Positions 41,699 to 51,622 of a DNA stretch of 64,000 nucleotides are shown piece after piece. Positions within the stretch are counted from its first letter, which is position 1. The number at the start of each line of letters is the position of its first letter. This DNA comes from Mobilitalea torta (GTDB lineage Bacteria; Bacillota; Clostridia; Lachnospirales; Lachnospiraceae), in NCBI RefSeq assembly GCF_050433395.1, contig NZ_JBNPXH010000010.1:124001-188000 (forward strand), given 5' to 3'. The translations under genes and the position numbers were made by a program. The notes under the pieces are model-generated. The model did not search any database and was not told the origin of the DNA. It saw nothing but the letters and a program-made list of their open reading frames with translations.

Positions 41699-42667
41699 AT
41701 GGCAAAATCAGCACGGGAAAGAAACAATGAGAAGGAAGAAAAGCGGTATGAAAAGAAGCGGAGGCGGATGTATAAGCTGAAGCCGGGGGATGTGGTATTC
41801 CATATAATAAACCACTCCTTCTTTATCATATTTACCATAAGCTGTATCTTTCCTTTCTATTATTTATTTATCAATACGATTTCCTCCAATGATCTGGTAG
41901 GAAAGGGAATGATCAACTTCATACCGAGAGGGCTGAATGTGGATAACTATGTAAATCTGCTGAAAGCAAGCGAGGTGGGCCGGGCTTTTTTCGTCTCCAT
42001 TTCCAGAACCCTGATCGGTACGGTTCTTATGGTGGTGGCCTCCGCCTTTGTGGGATATCTGGTCACCAAACAGCAGATGTGGAAGAGGAAATTCTGGTAT
42101 CGGTTTTTGGTAATCACCATGTATTTCAATGCGGGAATGATTCCCTGGTATCTGAATATGTCCATGCTGGGACTGACCAATAATTTTATGGCATATATCA
42201 TTCCCGGCATTGTGGCTCCTTATAATATTATTCTGGTGAAGACCTATATCGAATCCATTCCGGCAGAGCTGGAAGAGAGCGCATTCATGGATGGGGCGGG
42301 CTATATCACCATTTTCAAGAGTATCATATGGCCGCTGTGTAAACCCATCTTGGCCACTATCGCCATCTTTGGTGCGGTGGGGCACTGGAACTCCTTTACG
42401 GATTCCCTGATTCTGATGCAGAATTCACCGCATTTATATACTCTGCAGCACCGGCTTTACCTGTATCTGACCACCAGCTCCAATATAGGAGCCTTGCTGA
42501 ACGGTGCAGGATCGGCGATTACAGAAGGCATTGTACAGAGCGCCCTGAATTCCAAGGTAATTAAATATACCATTTCCATGGTATCCATCATCCCCATACT
42601 GATGATCTATCCGTTTATGCAGAGGTATTTTGAAAAGGGGATTATGCTGGGCGCTGTTAAGGGCTGA
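41699..42667 (+). CDS. Lpl-type ABC importer permease, second subunit
   Basis: A 322-residue CUT1 permease with about 6 membrane helices after a basic cytoplasmic N-terminus (residues 1-35) and an EAA loop (ELEESAFMDGAGYITIFKSIIWPL). The ending MQRYFEKGIMLGAVKG is typical of the YtcP/LplC subgroup. Strong ribosome site (AGGAGGTATCGGA). Works with the preceding permease and the following binding protein; the shared ATPase (MsmX type) is not in this window. Confidence 0.93.
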   Translation: MAKSARERNNEKEEKRYEKKRRRMYKLKPGDVVFHIINHSFFIIFTISCIFPFYYLFINTISSNDLVGKGMINFIPRGLNVDNYVNLLKASEVGRAFFVSISRTLIGTVLMVVASAFVGYLVTKQQMWKRKFWYRFLVITMYFNAGMIPWYLNMSMLGLTNNFMAYIIPGIVAPYNIILVKTYIESIPAELEESAFMDGAGYITIFKSIIWPLCKPILATIAIFGAVGHWNSFTDSLILMQNSPHLYTLQHRLYLYLTTSSNIGALLNGAGSAITEGIVQSALNSKVIKYTISMVSIIPILMIYPFMQRYFEKGIMLGAVKG

Positions 42668-42715
42668 TTATGGTATCAATATGAACTCATGAAATAAAGG
42701 AGGATATGGAATAAT

Positions 42716-44482
42716 ATGAAAAAAAGAATAAGATTATTGGCATTGGTTCTGGCAGTAATGATGGCCGTTACCAGTCTGACTGCCTGCGGGACAACCAAAA
42801 AGCCCGATGAAAAGCCCGGTGATAACCCAAAAGGAACCGAAGCTCCCGAAAAGCAGAGGGAGGAGATCACCCTCACGGTCTATAGTCAACTGGCGAACTT
42901 CTCCGGTGAGATGCAGGGCTGGTTTGGCAAAATATTAAAAGACAAATTCAATGTAAAGATTAATCTCGTTCCCGACAGCGATGGAGTATATGAGACCCGG
43001 ATGGAAGCACAAGATCTAGGTGACATCATCGTGTGGGGAGCAGATGGCAAGAAGTATATGCAGGCTGTGGAAGCAGGACTTCTGTATGACTGGGAGGAAG
43101 ATAACCTGGTGCAGGAATACGGCCCCTACATCTGGGAGCATATGCAGGATGCCCTGGAAAAGAATAAATTCGTGTCCGCGCCGAAGAATGAAGCAGGCGA
43201 GCTGATCGGCGAGGCGGATACGATCTATGGCTTTGGACACAATGTGGCCTCCAGCAGTGAGAACCATGATGCCTTCTTCTATACCTGGGATATCCGCTGG
43301 GATCTGTACCAGCAGCTGGGCAAGCCCAAGGTGGATAACCTGGAGGATTTGATGAAGGTATTGGAGCAGATGAAAGCCATCTGTCCTGTTGATGATAACG
43401 GAAAGCCTACCTATGCCATGTCTCTGTGGCCGGACTGGGACGGCAATTATGTCATGTATGTAAAGGCTCTGGCTACGGCATATTACGGCTATGATGAAAT
43501 GGGCTTCGGCCACTACAATGTAACCAACGGTGAATATTATGAGGCTCTGGCTCCCGGCAGCCCCTATCTGGAAATGCTGGAGTGGTTCAACAAGCTGTAC
43601 CAAAAGGGTCTGCTGGATCCGGACTCCATGACACAGACCTATGATGAAATGATTGCAAAGGTGCAGAACGGAGGCATCTTCTTCTCCATCTTCAACTATG
43701 CGGGTTCCATGGCATACAATAAGGAAGAGCATTACGGCCAGAATAAAATGATGCTGAGCCTGAAGCCCGCCCAGGCTACCCCCATCGTAGCAGGCTTAAG
43801 CACCCTGGGCGGTAACCGGGTGTGGTCCATCTGCTCCAAGACCCAGTACCCCGAGCTCTGCATGGAGATCATTAACTGGCTGTGCACACCGGAGGGAAGA
43901 CTGACGGTGGATTACGGTCCCAAGGGGCTTTGCTGGGATTACAATGAAGAGGGAAAGACCTATTTCACGGACTTCGGTCTGAAATGCAAGGAAGACAGAA
44001 CCGTGCTGATGCCGGAGGAATGGGGCGGACTTTCCTTTAATGACGGAGCGTTCCAGATCAATAACACCACCTGGACGACCTCGGATATCAATCCGGAATC
44101 GGGCGAACGGTATAACAGCGATTTCTGGGCAAGCACCCAGGTGCCGGAAGGCCGCTGTGATACGGAGAGGGACTGGAGACAGACCACAGGCAGCAAGACG
44201 GTGGATGAGTATATGAGCAAGGGAAGCTATGTGGTGGATATCCCCACCAGCTATTCGGAAAGCGCAAGGGATGCAGCCTTTGAAGCTACCTGGCAGCAGG
44301 TTGCCACCTGTCTGAAGGATTACTCCTGGAGGGCCATTTACGCGAAGGATGATGCGGAATTCAATGCGGCTGTCAACGAGATGCGCGGAAAAGCAAAATC
44401 CTATGGCTATGATAAATGTATCAAGTGGTGTGAGAATGAGGCGGCGCTTAGGAACGCTCTGCAGGCTCCTTTAAGAAAATAA
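42716..44482 (+). CDS. Lpl-type ABC importer substrate-binding lipoprotein
   Basis: A 588-residue lipoprotein: signal peptide with lipobox SLTAC (Cys about residue 24), a charged linker, then a large periplasmic-binding-protein type 2 fold. The length of over 500 residues is typical for the LplA/YtcQ subgroup, which binds complex oligosaccharides. The ribosome site AAAGGAGGATATGGAATA is strong. Genomic order permease-permease-binding protein-DUF624-GH5 suggests cellulose or beta-glucan oligosaccharides as cargo. Confidence 0.92.
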   Translation: MKKRIRLLALVLAVMMAVTSLTACGTTKKPDEKPGDNPKGTEAPEKQREEITLTVYSQLANFSGEMQGWFGKILKDKFNVKINLVPDSDGVYETRMEAQDLGDIIVWGADGKKYMQAVEAGLLYDWEEDNLVQEYGPYIWEHMQDALEKNKFVSAPKNEAGELIGEADTIYGFGHNVASSSENHDAFFYTWDIRWDLYQQLGKPKVDNLEDLMKVLEQMKAICPVDDNGKPTYAMSLWPDWDGNYVMYVKALATAYYGYDEMGFGHYNVTNGEYYEALAPGSPYLEMLEWFNKLYQKGLLDPDSMTQTYDEMIAKVQNGGIFFSIFNYAGSMAYNKEEHYGQNKMMLSLKPAQATPIVAGLSTLGGNRVWSICSKTQYPELCMEIINWLCTPEGRLTVDYGPKGLCWDYNEEGKTYFTDFGLKCKEDRTVLMPEEWGGLSFNDGAFQINNTTWTTSDINPESGERYNSDFWASTQVPEGRCDTERDWRQTTGSKTVDEYMSKGSYVVDIPTSYSESARDAAFEATWQQVATCLKDYSWRAIYAKDDAEFNAAVNEMRGKAKSYGYDKCIKWCENEAALRNALQAPLRK

Positions 44483-44504
44483 TACGGAAAGGCAGGTTAG
44501 CCCT

Positions 44505-45161
44505 ATGAAGATGTTCGGCACAGACAGTACCCTTTACAAATTTTTATCCAGGCTGTGGGATATGATAAAGCTTAATTTCCTGTGGCTGTTATTCTCTCTG
44601 CCCGTGATCACCATAGGGGCGGCCACGGTAGCGGCCTATACGGTGACGCTGAAGATGGTGGATGATACGGAAGGATATGTGGGAAGGGAGTTCATCCGGG
44701 CTTTTCGGAAAAACTGGAAACAGGGGATTCCCTTGGGGCTGGCCTGCCTGTTTTGTTCCTATATCGTATATCTGGATTTTGAGTTATTTAATAAGATAGA
44801 AAATAATCCGATTCTATTGCTTATCTTTGGCATGATAGCGGCTTTTGTGTTTGGGATCGCATTTCTCTATGCCTTTCCTTTAAGCGCAAGATATGAGAAT
44901 ACCTTTTTCAGAACCTTGAAAAATTCCGTGGACATTTCCGTGAGGTATTTCGTGAGGACTATTTTCCTGGTGATTTTATTGGCGCTGGAAGGCATGTTAT
45001 TCCTGTTTAACTCCACGACGATCTTTTTGGGAATTCTAATAGGGCCTGCCTGTTTCATGCTGACGGTGAGCGGCTTTGCCCTGTATTTCTTCCAGGAGAT
45101 TGAAAAAGAACCCGGAGCCGTGAAGAAGGAGACAAAAGGGGGACCCGAAGTTGAAAAATAA
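44505..45161 (+). CDS. YesL-type DUF624 membrane protein
   Basis: A 218-residue protein with about 5 membrane helices, beginning with the family-typical LSRLWDMIKLNFLWLLFSLPVITIG-like region. DUF624 proteins are regularly encoded with Lpl-type oligosaccharide importers, but their role is not established. The C-terminal tail is charged. The next gene starts within its last 11 bases. Confidence 0.88.
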   Translation: MKMFGTDSTLYKFLSRLWDMIKLNFLWLLFSLPVITIGAATVAAYTVTLKMVDDTEGYVGREFIRAFRKNWKQGIPLGLACLFCSYIVYLDFELFNKIENNPILLLIFGMIAAFVFGIAFLYAFPLSARYENTFFRTLKNSVDISVRYFVRTIFLVILLALEGMLFLFNSTTIFLGILIGPACFMLTVSGFALYFFQEIEKEPGAVKKETKGGPEVEK

Positions 45162-47961
45162 GAACATTGGAATAAAGCTATTGGCCTGCATCATGGTTCT
45201 GGTGCTGGCAATATCGTCTTTCGAGGGGAACGTATCGGCCAGGCGGGCGCTGGCGGCAGAAAACACCCAGACAGTGAGTGCCCGGATGCCTTTTAGGGAA
45301 CTGAGCGCCAGGGAGATTGTCGCGGAGATGGGAACCGGCTGGAACCTGGGGAACACCATGGACGGACATACGGGCTTTACTCCCGGTGAAACCGTATGGC
45401 AGAATGTGGAGACCTCCCAGGGCTTGCTGAAGGCTCTTCACGATATGGGTTTCAATACCATAAGGGTACCTGTGACCTGGGGAACGATGATTGACGATAC
45501 CAATGCGTATGCCATTGATGAAAAATGGATGAGCCGGGTACAGGATATCGTGGATTATGCGGTGAATCTCAACATGTATGTGATAATAAACATCCATCAT
45601 GACGGAGCGGAGCAGATGGGCTGGCTCAGGGTCAGCGCCGAGAATCTGGGGCCTGTAAAAGAAAAATTTGCAGGAGTATGGAAAAGAATTGCGGAACGCT
45701 TTAAAGACTACGATGAGCATGTGATTTTTGAATCCATGAATGAGGTGACGGGAGAAGGCAGCAATGTTGCCAGGGACACGGCGGTTATTAATGAGCTCAA
45801 CCGGATTTTCGTGGATACGGTCCGCAAAACCGGCTCTAACAATGCTCTCCGGTGGCTGTCCGTACCCGGGAGATACACCAATATCGCCAATACCACCAAC
45901 CCGGAGATGGGGTTTGTACTGCCGGAGGATACGGTGAAGGACCGGCTGTTTGTCTCCGTGCATTACTATGACTGGCATTTCGGACTGCTGGAAACCACCC
46001 AGCAGACTAACTTCAGCTATGATGCAGCCAAGGCTCTGCAGGCGGAGTTTCAGAAATTAGAGACCGTCTTTACCTCTAAGGGGATTCCGGTCATTCTGGG
46101 GGAATACGGTGCCATTAATAAGCAAAATACTCAGAGCCGGGCCTATCATATGGAAATTGTCAACCGGGTCTGCCAGCAGATCGGCATCGTTCCCTGTTAT
46201 TGGGATCAGGGCTGGTATGATCTGACGATGAATCCGGATTTCAGCTTTACTTTGGTGGACCGGAAGACTTATGAACCGATTTATCCGGAGATTATTAATG
46301 CCATTATGCGGGGAATGTTTCTGCCGGGGAAGGAGGATCTGTCGGATATCGTTTTGGATACCCGGGTTACTCCCATTACGGAGCTGGGGACTCAGGAAGG
46401 AACCTGCCGGTTAAGGATTGGGGAGGCTGCTGACCTATCCCTTGGGCAAACGGTGGATAAAGCGGCGGGCAATGATGTGATCCTGTGGAAAAGTGCAGAT
46501 GAAACCGTAGCTTGTGTGGAACCGGACGGAGGGAATTTAAAGGAATGGAAAGCAAGGGTACATGGGACGGGAATCGGCAATACGGTGATTACCGCATATG
46601 CCCAGAGCGGAAAAGCGGTTCTGGACATACCGGTGGAAGTAAGAGCAGCGAAAGCAGAAAACCCCTGTACCGGGATTCATGCGGAAAAGGAAAGCTATAG
46701 CCTGAACAGCGAACAGTCTGTTTATCTGAATGCTGCTATGACCCCTGCGGGTACCGATGCATTTCTTACCTATCGTTCTTCGGATACGGAAGTGCTGACG
46801 GTGTCTAAAATCGGGAAGATAGTGGCTAAGAACCCCGGAAGAGCTTATGTGATTATAACTTCCTCCGATGGATTCACGAAGGCCGTTCCCGTTACAGTGG
46901 AAGAGGCGGAAGCCAAGGCGGAGATAGCGCTGTCCCTGAACGTGTATTTTAATGACAGCGAGCATAATTACTTCAGCAATGAGACCGGTGAAGCGATTAC
47001 GGTCAGCGGGGAAGGGCAGTATACTCTTGCTTTTGACACAGGGAAGGATTTATCTAAGGCGGCGCAGGATGCGGGAGTGACAGGGCTGTCCAATCTGACT
47101 GCTATTTATATTAAGGATGACAGTGTGATCAAGGGTGCGGCCAAAAAATCTCCGTTGGTCTCCTGTGATATCCGGTATGACCGCATTACGGTGGACGGAA
47201 TGGAACAGAAGCTTCTTATGACACAGCCCAAATCCGCTTTGAAGGCATCCGGGATTTTTGATACCAACGACCCCATTAACTCCTGGGACGGATCTGTAAT
47301 TGAGGGAGTGACGGTAGACAATCATGTGCTGAATTTTATTGGAATGGATGATCCCCGGCATGTGGAGGTAACCTTTACCTTGGGCAATATGGTGTTTGAG
47401 GAAGGGGTACAAGGAATTCAAGAGCCGGAAGCAAAGTCCATAGAAGCGGTGGGAGAACAGATGGTTACTGCTGAAAATAAGGCTCCCGCACAGCTGACGG
47501 TAAAGGTAGATCCGTTAGGGAGCGGTAAGGTCGTATTTGTATCTTCCGATGCATCGGTGGTTTCTGTAGATAACAGGGGAATTGCAATCGGAGGGGACCA
47601 GACTGCTTCCGTTACCGTATATGCCCATGCAGACGGAGAAGCGGAAGTGATCGCATATACGGACAATGGTCTGAAGGCTGTCTTTACCGTAAAGGCAGAG
47701 GTCCCCCAGGAAGCGGCTGATGAGCCCCGGGGAACAGTGGATCGTTCCCTGGAGGCAGGAGATGCGTCCCAGCCGGCGGTGGATGAGAGCTCACAGAAGG
47801 AAGCTGTGGAAGCAAGCACAGCTGACAAGGAACCGGCAGGAGAGAAGAAGACACTTAATCCTGTGCTTCTGATTGTTGGGATTGCTGCATTGGCGGCATT
47901 GGTATTTGCAATAACATGGAAGATTGCGGGCGGTGTACAGCCCCCAAATGAAAAGGAATAA
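45151..47961 (+). CDS. Anchored GH5 endoglucanase with Ig-like (BIG2) domains
   Basis: A 936-residue secreted enzyme. Signal peptide at the N-terminus (LLACIMVLVLAISSFEG), GH5 catalytic domain at about residues 50-390 with acid/base Glu198 (ESMNEVTG) and nucleophile Glu318 (ILGEYGA), and GTGWNLGNTMDGH, typical of clostridial endo-beta-1,4-glucanases. Two to three BIG2-like domains and a carbohydrate-binding-like module follow, then a Glu/Ala-rich linker and a membrane helix near 915-935. The start is TTG at 45151, overlapping the DUF624 gene by 11 bases, with AGGGGG upstream. Likely surface-held, supplying oligosaccharides to the importer. Confidence 0.92.
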   Translation: MKNKNIGIKLLACIMVLVLAISSFEGNVSARRALAAENTQTVSARMPFRELSAREIVAEMGTGWNLGNTMDGHTGFTPGETVWQNVETSQGLLKALHDMGFNTIRVPVTWGTMIDDTNAYAIDEKWMSRVQDIVDYAVNLNMYVIINIHHDGAEQMGWLRVSAENLGPVKEKFAGVWKRIAERFKDYDEHVIFESMNEVTGEGSNVARDTAVINELNRIFVDTVRKTGSNNALRWLSVPGRYTNIANTTNPEMGFVLPEDTVKDRLFVSVHYYDWHFGLLETTQQTNFSYDAAKALQAEFQKLETVFTSKGIPVILGEYGAINKQNTQSRAYHMEIVNRVCQQIGIVPCYWDQGWYDLTMNPDFSFTLVDRKTYEPIYPEIINAIMRGMFLPGKEDLSDIVLDTRVTPITELGTQEGTCRLRIGEAADLSLGQTVDKAAGNDVILWKSADETVACVEPDGGNLKEWKARVHGTGIGNTVITAYAQSGKAVLDIPVEVRAAKAENPCTGIHAEKESYSLNSEQSVYLNAAMTPAGTDAFLTYRSSDTEVLTVSKIGKIVAKNPGRAYVIITSSDGFTKAVPVTVEEAEAKAEIALSLNVYFNDSEHNYFSNETGEAITVSGEGQYTLAFDTGKDLSKAAQDAGVTGLSNLTAIYIKDDSVIKGAAKKSPLVSCDIRYDRITVDGMEQKLLMTQPKSALKASGIFDTNDPINSWDGSVIEGVTVDNHVLNFIGMDDPRHVEVTFTLGNMVFEEGVQGIQEPEAKSIEAVGEQMVTAENKAPAQLTVKVDPLGSGKVVFVSSDASVVSVDNRGIAIGGDQTASVTVYAHADGEAEVIAYTDNGLKAVFTVKAEVPQEAADEPRGTVDRSLEAGDASQPAVDESSQKEAVEASTADKEPAGEKKTLNPVLLIVGIAALAALVFAITWKIAGGVQPPNEKE

Positions 47962-47983
47962 ACAAAGGCTGAGATATAAGAAG

Positions 47984-48038
47984 GAAAAGAAGTATTTGTG
48001 CGGAAGTCTGTGATGCATGAGGCTTCTTTTCTTTTTTA
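47984..48038 (+). terminator. Weak intrinsic terminator after the GH5 gene
   Basis: GAAAAGAAG (47984-47992) pairs with CTTCTTTTC (48023-48031), followed by TTTTTT. The loop is about 30 bases, so efficiency is uncertain. Confidence 0.45.
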
Positions 48039-48078
48039 TATGCGCCGGCCGCAATGTTGTGTCCCTCTAACATTACAG

Positions 48079-48106
48079 TTGACAGCGATAGGATTGTAAG
48101 TATAAT
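48079..48106 (+). promoter_or_regulatory. Consensus promoter of the alcohol dehydrogenase gene
   Basis: TTGACA (48079-48084) and TATAAT (48101-48106) match consensus exactly with a 16-base spacer. Transcription would begin near 48113, giving a 35-50 base leader. Confidence 0.8.
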
Positions 48107-48149
48107 TAAATCATAATTGCTTGGATGAAACTGGATTTTCCGGAAGGAT

Positions 48150-49289
48150 GTGAGATTTAAGATGAATTTTCAATTTTTTATGCCAACCAAAGTAATCATG
48201 TCAGAAAGGGGAATAATAAATAACTCGGCGCTGCTGAAGGAATTCGGAACAAAAGCGTTGATTATTACCGGGTCTGCTTCGGCAAAGCTGTGCGGAGCCC
48301 TGCCGGAAGCAGGGCAGGCGCTGGAGGCGCAGGGAATTGCTTATGATGTTTATGACCGGATTAAGACCAATCCCACTGTGGCCAGCGTATATGAAGGCGC
48401 TTCCTATGCAAGGGAGTCAGGAGCGCAATTTCTGATCGCCATCGGTGGCGGCTCCGTAATGGATGCGGCAAAGGCGATTGCCCTTCTGGCGGAACAGGAG
48501 CTCGGGGAGGAGGAGCTGTTCTCCGGGACCTACGGCCGGAAGGCCCTGCCGACGGTGATGCTTCCTACTACAGCCGGAACAGGGGCAGAGGTCACACCCT
48601 ATGCCATCCTGACCAACGATAAGCGGCAGACCAAAACCAGTATCTCTTCTCCCATATTATTTCCCAGGATTGCTTTTCTGGATGCCAGATATACAAGAAG
48701 CCTGCCCATGGATATTACAATTAATACGGCCCTGGATGCCCTGTCCCATGCCATAGAGGGAATGCTTACCGTAAGGGCGACATTTGTCAGCAATTCTATT
48801 GCTGTAGAAAGTATCGCAAGAATTTCTCCATGCCTTCGCAGCCTGTCACCGGGCAGGGCGCTGAGTGAGACAGGCCATCTTTCCATGGATATACGGGAGA
48901 AGTTTCTCTTTGGCTCCATGCTGGCGGGAGTGGTCATAACCCATACGGGTACCACAGCGGTTCATTCCATGGGCTACGGTTTGACTTATTTTAAAAATGT
49001 GGATCACGGCAGGGCCAATGGACTGCTTCTGCCCAGCTATCTGCGCTTTGTGGCGAAACAGGAGCCGGAAGCGGTGAAGAGGATTCTGACCGCCATGGGA
49101 GTGGATACCATGGACGAGCTGGAAGCGATTTTCTTAAGACTTCTGGGCGAGCGGGAGAAGATCGCGGCAAAGGAGCTGGAGCGCTATGCCGCTATTGCGA
49201 TCCAGGCGAAGAACGTGGCGAACTCCATTGTCGCCCCCAGCAGGGAGGACATGGAAAATATTTATGCAAGGAGCCTGCAGATACTATAA
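48150..49289 (+). CDS. Iron-containing (group III) alcohol dehydrogenase
   Basis: A 376-380 residue enzyme that interconverts alcohols and aldehydes or ketones with NAD(P). Motifs: GGGSVMDAAKA (nucleotide binding), PTTAGTGAE (Ser/Thr-rich loop), HAIEGML and the later HTGTTAVHSMGY and HGRANGLLLP regions with the iron-binding His residues. The start is a GTG at 48150 or the ATG at 48162; the nearby GGAAGG does not decide. Single gene with its own promoter. Confidence 0.92.
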   Translation: MRFKMNFQFFMPTKVIMSERGIINNSALLKEFGTKALIITGSASAKLCGALPEAGQALEAQGIAYDVYDRIKTNPTVASVYEGASYARESGAQFLIAIGGGSVMDAAKAIALLAEQELGEEELFSGTYGRKALPTVMLPTTAGTGAEVTPYAILTNDKRQTKTSISSPILFPRIAFLDARYTRSLPMDITINTALDALSHAIEGMLTVRATFVSNSIAVESIARISPCLRSLSPGRALSETGHLSMDIREKFLFGSMLAGVVITHTGTTAVHSMGYGLTYFKNVDHGRANGLLLPSYLRFVAKQEPEAVKRILTAMGVDTMDELEAIFLRLLGEREKIAAKELERYAAIAIQAKNVANSIVAPSREDMENIYARSLQIL

Positions 49290-49329
49290 CAAAAATATAA
49301 TAAAAGTAGGAATGCCGGAAAATAATATA

Positions 49330-49359
49330 TTGACAAAACAGTAATTCTGTTGTTATCAT
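49330..49359 (+). promoter_or_regulatory. Promoter of glnA
   Basis: TTGACA (49330-49335) and TATCAT (49354-49359) with an 18-base spacer. An imperfect dyad, ACAG-TAATT-CTGT (49338-49351), lies in the spacer and could be a regulator site. Confidence 0.6.
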
Positions 49360-49371
49360 CATAGGTAATAT

Positions 49372-49411
49372 GGGCAAGGGTGTTCCGTAAAGAGGATACC
49401 CAGCCCTTTTT
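49372..49411 (+). terminator. Terminator hairpin in the glnA leader (possible attenuator)
   Basis: GGGC (49372-49375) pairs with GCCC (49403-49406), and GGGTGTTCC with GGATACCC inside, followed by TTTTT. It lies just after the predicted transcript start and about 50 bases before glnA. It may terminate the dehydrogenase transcript or attenuate glnA, perhaps under the ANTAR protein encoded downstream. Confidence 0.6.
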
Positions 49412-49461
49412 GTTTCATGGGAAGGTTTATGGCAGCTTATTATATCAAGTAAGGAGTAGTG

Positions 49462-50799
49462 ATGAAAATGAAGAAGTATACGCGGGAAGATATTATCAGA
49501 ATGGTAGAAGAGGATGATGTGGAATTTATCCGCCTGCAATTCACGGATATGTTCGGCAATCTGAAAAATGTTGCGATTACTGCGAACCAGCTGGAAATGG
49601 CACTGGATAATAAGTGTATGTTTGACGGTTCTTCCATCGAGGGCTTCGTGCGTATCGAGGAATCGGACATGTATCTGCATCCGGATCCGGATACCTATGT
49701 CACATTTCCCTGGAGACCGCAGCAGGGCCGGGTGGCCCGCCTGATCTGCGATGTATACCGGGTGGACGGCAGCCCCTTTGAGGGAGATCCGAGATACATC
49801 TTACGCAGAACCCTGGCGGAGGCAAAGGAGCTGGGCTATACCTTTGATGTGGGGCCGGAACTGGAGTTCTTCCTGTTCCATCTGGAGGAGAACGGCGAAC
49901 CTACTACCTTGACTCATGAGAGAGCGGGGTATTTTGATGTGGGACCGCTGGATTTTGGGGAAAATGCACGGCGTGATATGGTTCTGACCATGGAAGAAAT
50001 GGGCCTGAGAGTGGAGGCTTCCCACCATGAGATTGCGCCGGCACAGCATGAAATTGATATTAAATATGATGATGCCCTGGCCACAGCAGATAATATTATG
50101 ACCTTTAAGCTGGTGGCCCGTACCATAGCCAAGCGTCACGGCCTGCATGCAACCTTTATGCCAAAGCCCAAGTATGGGGTGGATGGTTCCGGCATGCATG
50201 TGAATATGTCCCTTAAGAAGGACGGGAAGAATATCTTTGACGATCCTTCTGATCCGCTGGGACTCAGTAAGGAGGCCTATCATTTTATTGCAGGTATTAT
50301 GGAGCATATCGAAGGTATCACCGCAATTACCAATCCGCTGGTGAATTCCTATAAGAGACTGGTGCCCAACTATGAGGCTCCGGCCTATATTGCCTGGTCC
50401 GTATCCAACCGCAGCCCGTTGATCCGCATTCCGGCCAACCGGGGAGTCTCTGCCCGTCTGGAGCTTCGCAATCCGGATCCGTCAGCAAATCCCTATCTGA
50501 CATTGGCGGTATGTCTGGCGGCAGGTCTGGACGGGATCCGGAGACAACTGGCCCCTCCGGAGAGTGTTGACTGCAATATCTTTGATATGCCGGAGAAGGA
50601 CAGAAAGGCTCAGGGAATCCGGCATTTGCCGGCAGATCTGTGTGAGGCAGTCGCGGAGATGGAGAAAAGTGATTTCATCAAGTCGGTGCTGGGAGAACAT
50701 ATCAGCAGGAAATATATTGAGGCGAAGAAGGTAGAATGGGAGGAATACCGGTTCCAGGTTACCCAGTGGGAACTGGACCAGTATTTATACCGGATATAG
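49462..50799 (+). CDS. glnA: Glutamine synthetase, type I
   Basis: A 445-residue GSI enzyme that makes glutamine from glutamate, ammonia and ATP. The beta-grasp N-terminus (FIRLQFTDMFGNLKN, MFDGSSIEGF) and catalytic domain motifs (GPELEFFLF, EIAPAQHEIDIKYDDAL, PKPKYGVDGSGMHVN, NRSPLIRIP) are complete. The length is that of the GSI-alpha type of Firmicutes, without the adenylylation loop. Start at 49462 with AAGGAG 5 bases away; 49459 and 49468 are alternatives. An ANTAR gene follows. Confidence 0.97.
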   Translation: MKMKKYTREDIIRMVEEDDVEFIRLQFTDMFGNLKNVAITANQLEMALDNKCMFDGSSIEGFVRIEESDMYLHPDPDTYVTFPWRPQQGRVARLICDVYRVDGSPFEGDPRYILRRTLAEAKELGYTFDVGPELEFFLFHLEENGEPTTLTHERAGYFDVGPLDFGENARRDMVLTMEEMGLRVEASHHEIAPAQHEIDIKYDDALATADNIMTFKLVARTIAKRHGLHATFMPKPKYGVDGSGMHVNMSLKKDGKNIFDDPSDPLGLSKEAYHFIAGIMEHIEGITAITNPLVNSYKRLVPNYEAPAYIAWSVSNRSPLIRIPANRGVSARLELRNPDPSANPYLTLAVCLAAGLDGIRRQLAPPESVDCNIFDMPEKDRKAQGIRHLPADLCEAVAEMEKSDFIKSVLGEHISRKYIEAKKVEWEEYRFQVTQWELDQYLYRI

Positions 50800-50889
50800 C
50801 AGTTACTCCGTCTTAGACTAATTAGAGCTTCCGGGGGCTGTATCAGGGCCCGGAAGGTATTCATCAGGGGAGAACGGAGGTGAACAGAT

Positions 50890-51444
50890 GTGTTTAGCAT
50901 AATTGTAGGATTTCCCAAGCTGGAGGATGCCAATAATATTAAGAATCTGCTGAGCAGAGGCGGGTATCAGGCGGAAGCCTGTACCACAGGCTCCCAGATC
51001 GTCAGCCGTGCCAATGATTTGGATGAAGGGATCGTGATCTGCGGATACCGGTTTTCCGATATGCATTTCAGCGAGCTTGACAGCTATCTTCCCAAGGGAT
51101 TTGAGATGCTGCTGATTGCCTCACCGGAGAAGCTGGAATATTGTCAGGATAATAATATCGTCTGTTTGCCGATGCCGGTCAGATCCCATGATCTGCTGAA
51201 TACGATTCAGATGATGTCATACCGGTATCAGCGGAGGATGAAGAAGGAAAGGGAAGAAAGGCAGCCGAAGGAGAGGTCACAGGAGGAAAAGGAAGTCATT
51301 CAGAGGGCGAAGCTGGTACTGATGCACCGGAATCACATGACGGAGGAGGAGGCTCACCGGTATTTGCAAAAGCATAGTATGGACAGCGGTACGAAGCTGG
51401 TAGAAATGGCGGAGATGGTGCTGAAGATGTTCACTGAGGAGTGA
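50890..51444 (+). CDS. ANTAR-domain RNA-binding antiterminator with receiver-like domain
   Basis: A 184-residue protein. Residues 1-110 look like a degenerate receiver (SIIVGFPKLEDANNIKNLL, then LPMPVRSHDLL) lacking the usual acidic pocket and the phospho-acceptor Asp. A charged helix follows, then the three-helix ANTAR domain (AKLVLMHRNHMTEEEAHRYLQKHSM...). ANTAR proteins bind paired hexaloop hairpins to prevent termination, often in nitrogen genes. The start is a GTG at 50890 with GGAGG 9 bases upstream. Location 90 bases after glnA suggests it regulates nitrogen assimilation. Confidence 0.9.
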   Translation: MFSIIVGFPKLEDANNIKNLLSRGGYQAEACTTGSQIVSRANDLDEGIVICGYRFSDMHFSELDSYLPKGFEMLLIASPEKLEYCQDNNIVCLPMPVRSHDLLNTIQMMSYRYQRRMKKEREERQPKERSQEEKEVIQRAKLVLMHRNHMTEEEAHRYLQKHSMDSGTKLVEMAEMVLKMFTEE

Positions 51445-51622
51445 GTTTGAAGGGCAAGTGTATAAGAATGTGAATAGTGCCTTCTAATGCTAATATCGTG
51501 TCCTGCTGTGCCGGATATCTTTACCCAGAGGAGAATGTTTGCTATAATGTCCAAGATGAGCAGTCCTTGAGTTCCTAATCTGCGGATTGCGCATTCTATT
51601 AGGGGAAAGGTTGGTAATTACG

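Noticed and set aside
49366..49461. Dual hexaloop ANTAR target in the glnA leader
   Set aside because: I could not draw two hairpins with A1-G4 hexaloops; only the terminator is clear.
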